Origin: an uncultured bacterium
GTDB lineage: Bacteria > Patescibacteriota > Minisyncoccia > UBA6257 > Colwellbacteraceae
Assembly (NCBI GenBank): GCA_913009745.1
Contig: CAJVWL010000025.1
Span: forward strand, 1 to 6,300
DNA: 6,300 bases
Reading direction: 5' to 3'
Below, piece by piece: positions 3,473 to 6,300 of this stretch. The position numbers and the translations under genes are program-made. Position 1 is the first letter of the stretch, and each line of letters starts with the position of its first letter. Under the pieces are notes generated by a model. That model made no database searches and had not been told where the DNA came from. It saw only the letters and a list, made by a program, of their open reading frames with translations.

Positions 3473-5998
3473 ATGCCGGCAAAAAGAAAAAAAGATATTT
3501 CAAAAGCGGAGGGTCCATATTTCTATGAGCCTCTTTTGCAGATGGGACAAGGTACGCGCTTTACGGTTCGTATAATAATTAAGGTCTGGCTCGTGGTATA
3601 TGTTTTTACAACCGCAACCCTGCTTATATCTGATATTCCTTGGCTTTCTTGGCTTGGCGCGCTAAATGCGCTATACCTCGTTGACAGATTACTGCACTAC
3701 AATCAGCCGGATAGCAATATTCCAAAGGATGGTGGTGGTGGAAATGTTGCGGATTATATTACCCCGCGCGCCAAAAGAGCCATTGTGTTGGCGTATGATA
3801 GGGCGTCGCTTTTAGGAGGGGGGGTGATTTTACATATAGCGAAAGTACTTGTTGATACGGCTCCTATTCAAGAACTTCTTACGCGCCTGGAGGTTGACAG
3901 GGACGAGTTTGTTACGAAGTTGGATGCGCGCATTTTAGGAGATGCGGCAAAGAAAAGAAATCGTCAAGAATTAATAAATAAAGTTGAGGCTCTAGCGCTT
4001 ACGGCATATGCAGGCAGAGGGAGATATCAGCGATTCATAGATAGGGTTGATTTGTTTACTTCACTCGGAGATGTTGGTGATGAATCATTTTCAACATTAA
4101 TGGGTCTTTTTGAGATTAACAAAGGTGGACTCAATCATGCTGCTGTTTTTGCGAGACTTAGGAGGAAAACTATATTCAGCTTGAGGAGACTAAAACAACT
4201 TTCAATGCTTCTGCCAAAACCCCGCCGCCCTCGCCACAGGATTATGAATCGTGCCTGGACGGCGAGGCCAACGCCGACGCTAGATATGTTTAGTACGGAT
4301 TTTACGGATATGGCGAGGTCCATGAGTATAGGTTTTTTGATCGGTCACCAGGATATATACACAAGATTAATTGATATCGTGTCTCGTTCAACCAAGCCAA
4401 ACGCAATGCTCGTGGGTGAGGCCGGGATAGGGAAGCAAGCCATAATTGAATATTTGGCATCGCAAATTGTTAGAGATCAAGTGCCGGAAGAGTTGTTTGA
4501 TAAGAGGTTGGTGAAAATTGATATAGGGGGAATAGTCGCAAATGCCGACCAGGCAGAATTGCACGGAAGGCTTAGGAAAATATTTGATGAAATATATAGG
4601 GCGGGGAATGTTATTCTTTTTATACCAAACATACACAATTTAACCCAGACCGGCGCATACGGAGAAATGACGGCCGCAAGCGGCATACTTCCCCTAATTG
4701 CCTCAAATGATTTTCCAACGATTGGTTCAACCTCGCCAAGGGAGTTCAAAAAACTTATTGAACCAAATAGCCTTTTTAAGGAGGCATTTGACACAATCCG
4801 CGTTAATGAGATAACGCCGGAAGATGCCGAGCTGATTCTTACATATAGAAGCTTAATCCTTGAGCAAGAATTCAAGGTAAAAATTACCTATGAGGCTATA
4901 CAAACGGCCGTTGGGCTCGCAAAAAAATATTTTCACGAAAAGCCGTTACCTTCATCCGCAGACAGTCTTCTAAAAGAGTCTTTATCTTATATCAAGAACA
5001 ATGAGGGCAAGCTTTTGCGTAGTACTGACATAATCACGGTTGCAGAAAAACGGGTAAATATTCCAATTCGTGATGTTGATAGCGGAGAAGCGGACAAACT
5101 TCTTCATATGGAAGAACTTATTCACAAAAGACTAATAAACCAGGAAGAGGCGGTTAAGTTTGTGTCAAATTCACTGCGTGAATATAGGAGCGGCCTTGCT
5201 CGCAAGGGAGGACCCATAGGGTCATTCTTGTTTGTCGGACCAACAGGAGTCGGTAAAACGGAGCTTGCGAAAACGCTTTCGGAAATCCAGTTTGGCTCGG
5301 AAGACGCGATGGTGAGATTTGATATGTCGGAATACCAAGAAGACGAAAGCATAAACAGATTTATAGGTTCTCCGGACGGAAAAATTTCAGGCGCGTTGAC
5401 GGACGTGATACTTGAACGTCCATATAGCCTGATTCTTTTAGATGAGTTTGAGAAGGCGAACAAAGATATCTTGAAGCTTTTTTTACAGGTTTTTGATGAT
5501 GGAAGATTAACCGACAATCTTGGAAGAACGGTGTCTTTTGAAAATACAATTATTATCGCAACCTCAAACGCAGAAGCAGAATTTATAGTTGAAGAATTAA
5601 GGATTGGGAAAACTATGGGAGATATAAGTGAGGAGTTAAGGAGAAAGCTTATAAAACACTTCAGTCCCGAGCTTATGAATCGCTTCAGTTCGGTAGTCGT
5701 CTTTAAAAGTCTTAGCGAAGAGAATATACGGGCAATCGCGCGATTACAGCTTACCGGATTTGTAAATCAGCTAAAGCAGTCAAACAATATCACACTTACA
5801 ATAGATGATGAAATTGTAAACACGATTGCGAAAATGGGATATGATCCTCTGTTTGGAGCGCGCCCACTTCAGCGAACTATTTCAGAAAAACTTCGCACTC
5901 CTTTATCCAAAAAAATTCTTTCGGGGGAAGTTAAGCCCGGCATGACGATATACGCAAGAATAAAAAATGGGATATTATATACTTATGCGACTTCATAG
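3473..5998 (+). CDS. Membrane-anchored Clp/Hsp100-type AAA+ ATPase with degenerate D1
   Basis: 841 residues. In order: a short basic N-terminus; two hydrophobic segments at about 34-53 and 55-72, likely membrane spans; a divergent Clp_N-like region (about 96-232, starting ITPRAKRAIVLAYDRA); a basic Pro-rich linker ending PTPTLDMFSTDFTDMAR; D1 (about 290-525); D2 (about 545-835). There is no ClpB/ClpC coiled-coil M domain, so the layout is ClpA-like. D1 looks ATPase-dead: Walker A is GEAGIGKQ (Q322 for Thr/Ser), Walker B is ILFIPNIH (P385-N386 for Asp-Glu), and the paired arginine fingers are K436-E437. D2 looks active: GPTGVGKT (589-596), LLDEFEKA (655-662), sensor-1 N699, arginine finger R737, sensor-2 R797. 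The D2 pore loop is GSPDGKISGAL instead of GSPPGYVG-type, and the ClpP-contact loop reads IGK (711-713). The likely role is unfolding or remodelling at the membrane; its protease partner, if any, is unknown. No Shine-Dalgarno precedes the start. Confidence 0.9.
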   Translation: MPAKRKKDISKAEGPYFYEPLLQMGQGTRFTVRIIIKVWLVVYVFTTATLLISDIPWLSWLGALNALYLVDRLLHYNQPDSNIPKDGGGGNVADYITPRAKRAIVLAYDRASLLGGGVILHIAKVLVDTAPIQELLTRLEVDRDEFVTKLDARILGDAAKKRNRQELINKVEALALTAYAGRGRYQRFIDRVDLFTSLGDVGDESFSTLMGLFEINKGGLNHAAVFARLRRKTIFSLRRLKQLSMLLPKPRRPRHRIMNRAWTARPTPTLDMFSTDFTDMARSMSIGFLIGHQDIYTRLIDIVSRSTKPNAMLVGEAGIGKQAIIEYLASQIVRDQVPEELFDKRLVKIDIGGIVANADQAELHGRLRKIFDEIYRAGNVILFIPNIHNLTQTGAYGEMTAASGILPLIASNDFPTIGSTSPREFKKLIEPNSLFKEAFDTIRVNEITPEDAELILTYRSLILEQEFKVKITYEAIQTAVGLAKKYFHEKPLPSSADSLLKESLSYIKNNEGKLLRSTDIITVAEKRVNIPIRDVDSGEADKLLHMEELIHKRLINQEEAVKFVSNSLREYRSGLARKGGPIGSFLFVGPTGVGKTELAKTLSEIQFGSEDAMVRFDMSEYQEDESINRFIGSPDGKISGALTDVILERPYSLILLDEFEKANKDILKLFLQVFDDGRLTDNLGRTVSFENTIIIATSNAEAEFIVEELRIGKTMGDISEELRRKLIKHFSPELMNRFSSVVVFKSLSEENIRAIARLQLTGFVNQLKQSNNITLTIDDEIVNTIAKMGYDPLFGARPLQRTISEKLRTPLSKKILSGEVKPGMTIYARIKNGILYTYATS
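5973..5978 (+). promoter_or_regulatory. -10-like hexamer (TATTAT) before the MFS gene
   Basis: TATTAT matches the -10 consensus at five of six positions and ends 7 bases before the A of ATG 5985, consistent with a leaderless start there. This favours 5985 over the in-frame ATG at 5967 as the MFS start. It lies in the final codons of the Clp-like gene. A chance match cannot be excluded. Confidence 0.25.
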
Positions 5999-6246
5999 AA
6001 CACAAAGAAATTCTCGCATCAACCGCGCCGTAAAGTATTTTGTTTCCGCCGACCTTGCGTTGTTTGCCGGCTGGGGTTTTGTCGCTCCAATTATGCCGGT
6101 TTTCATAGTAGAGCAGCTTACCGGAGCGACGCTTGTTACCGTCGGTGTGAGCGCGGGGCTTTATTGGTTGGCACGTTCGTTTATACAGCCGCCCATTGCT
6201 ATTGCGATAGATAAAAGACGCGGCGAGAAAGATGATTTGTATGTTC
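5985..6246 (+). CDS. Major facilitator superfamily transporter, N-terminal fragment
   Basis: The first 87 residues of a multi-pass transporter are present before the sequence runs into adapter. Starting at ATG 5985 the protein has a basic cytoplasmic N-terminus (MRLHRTQRNSRINRAVKYF), a first membrane segment (FVSADLALFAGWGFVAPIMP), a second around VTVGVSAGLYWLARSFIQPP, then IDKRRGEK. The last matches the MFS motif A loop (DRxGRK type) between segments 2 and 3, which supports the family. The substrate cannot be predicted. An alternative in-frame ATG at 5967 would add six residues and increase the overlap with the Clp-like gene from 14 to 32 bp. The last codons before the TGA at 6268-6270 (reading QIGRAHV) are adapter, so the apparent stop is artificial and the gene is truncated, not complete. 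Confidence 0.8.
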
Positions 6247-6300
6247 AGATCGGAAGAGCACACGTCTGAACTCCAGTCACATTCCTTTATCTCGTATGCC
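6247..6300. other. Illumina TruSeq indexed adapter at right end
   Basis: The run starting AGATCGGAAGAGCACACG at 6247, continuing through CTGAACTCCAGTCAC, then ATTCCTTT and ATCTCGTATGCC, is the Illumina TruSeq indexed (read-2 side) adapter. The index region reads ATTCCT followed by TT, which I recall as TruSeq index 27. This is synthetic DNA, not part of the organism. It creates the false stop of the MFS gene and a false minus-strand reading frame whose start reads MCSSDL. It should be trimmed. Confidence 0.97.

Noticed and set aside
3818..3824. Seven-G homopolymer as a frameshift error or programmed slip
   Set aside because: The frame is correct on both sides (Clp_N-like region continues into D1 and D2), so there is no sign of an indel, and no alternative product would be sensible.
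4415..4795. D1 motif losses as sequencing errors or pseudogene decay
   Set aside because: The frame is uninterrupted, the flanking D1 sequence is well kept, D2 is intact, and the three losses would need several independent base changes.
9..5998. TGA recoding (Gly), as in Gracilibacteria/Absconditabacteria
   Set aside because: All visible genes end in TAA or TAG, but no in-frame TGA occurs in any of them and glycines are encoded by GGN codons. Six stops are too few to infer anything.
5931..6263. Minus-strand reading frame of 110 codons starting MCSSDL
   Set aside because: Its start codon and first residues come from the adapter, and the rest is antisense to the MFS and Clp-like genes. It is a known contamination artefact pattern.

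Overview
The window looks like a contig from an uncultivated Patescibacteria/CPR bacterium, most likely of the Parcubacteria type. The evidence is protein-level: a Clp/Hsp100 ATPase with transmembrane segments at its N-terminus, preceded by a small membrane protein; a family-4 uracil-DNA glycosylase with no cysteines; and a free-standing EF-Tu domain-2-like protein. I recognise this combination from CPR genomes, but no search was run. The standard genetic code fits: all six visible gene ends use TAA or TAG, and no in-frame TGA occurs. Both ends carry Illumina adapter sequence (1-8, and 6247-6300 with an index), so about 9-6246 is genomic.

Layout. At 9-570 (+) lie the 3' end of a SLOG/LOG-like Rossmann protein gene and, 25 bp on, the EF-Tu domain-2-like gene. 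The gap 571-744 holds two hairpins, the second a good intrinsic terminator. At 745-2421 (+) is a KefB/CPA2-type cation:proton antiporter with a C-terminal RCK/TrkA-N domain. It converges on the uracil-DNA glycosylase gene (2418-3053, -). The two share the palindrome CTAG as both stop codons, and inverted repeats around the junction may terminate transcription both ways. A 63-bp divergent promoter region (3054-3116) separates the glycosylase gene from a rightward cluster: a 117-aa membrane protein (3117-3470), an 841-aa membrane-anchored Clp-like AAA+ protein (3473-5998) and the start of an MFS transporter (5985-6246, cut by adapter).

The most interesting part is the 117-aa/Clp pair. The Clp protein keeps the ClpA-like order (divergent Clp_N, D1, D2), but D1 has lost its Walker A Thr/Ser, both Walker B acids and both arginine fingers. 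D2 keeps its ATPase residues but lacks the GYVG pore loop. The two membrane segments at its N-terminus suggest an unfoldase or remodelling machine at the membrane, perhaps partnered by the 117-aa protein. The MFS gene overlaps the Clp gene and is probably co-expressed.

No gene start has a convincing Shine-Dalgarno sequence, and three rightward starts have a -10-like TANNNT hexamer 7-8 bases upstream of the ATG, suggesting leaderless transcription. No tRNA, rRNA, CRISPR array or mobile element was seen, and there is no gene-free stretch over 300 bases.
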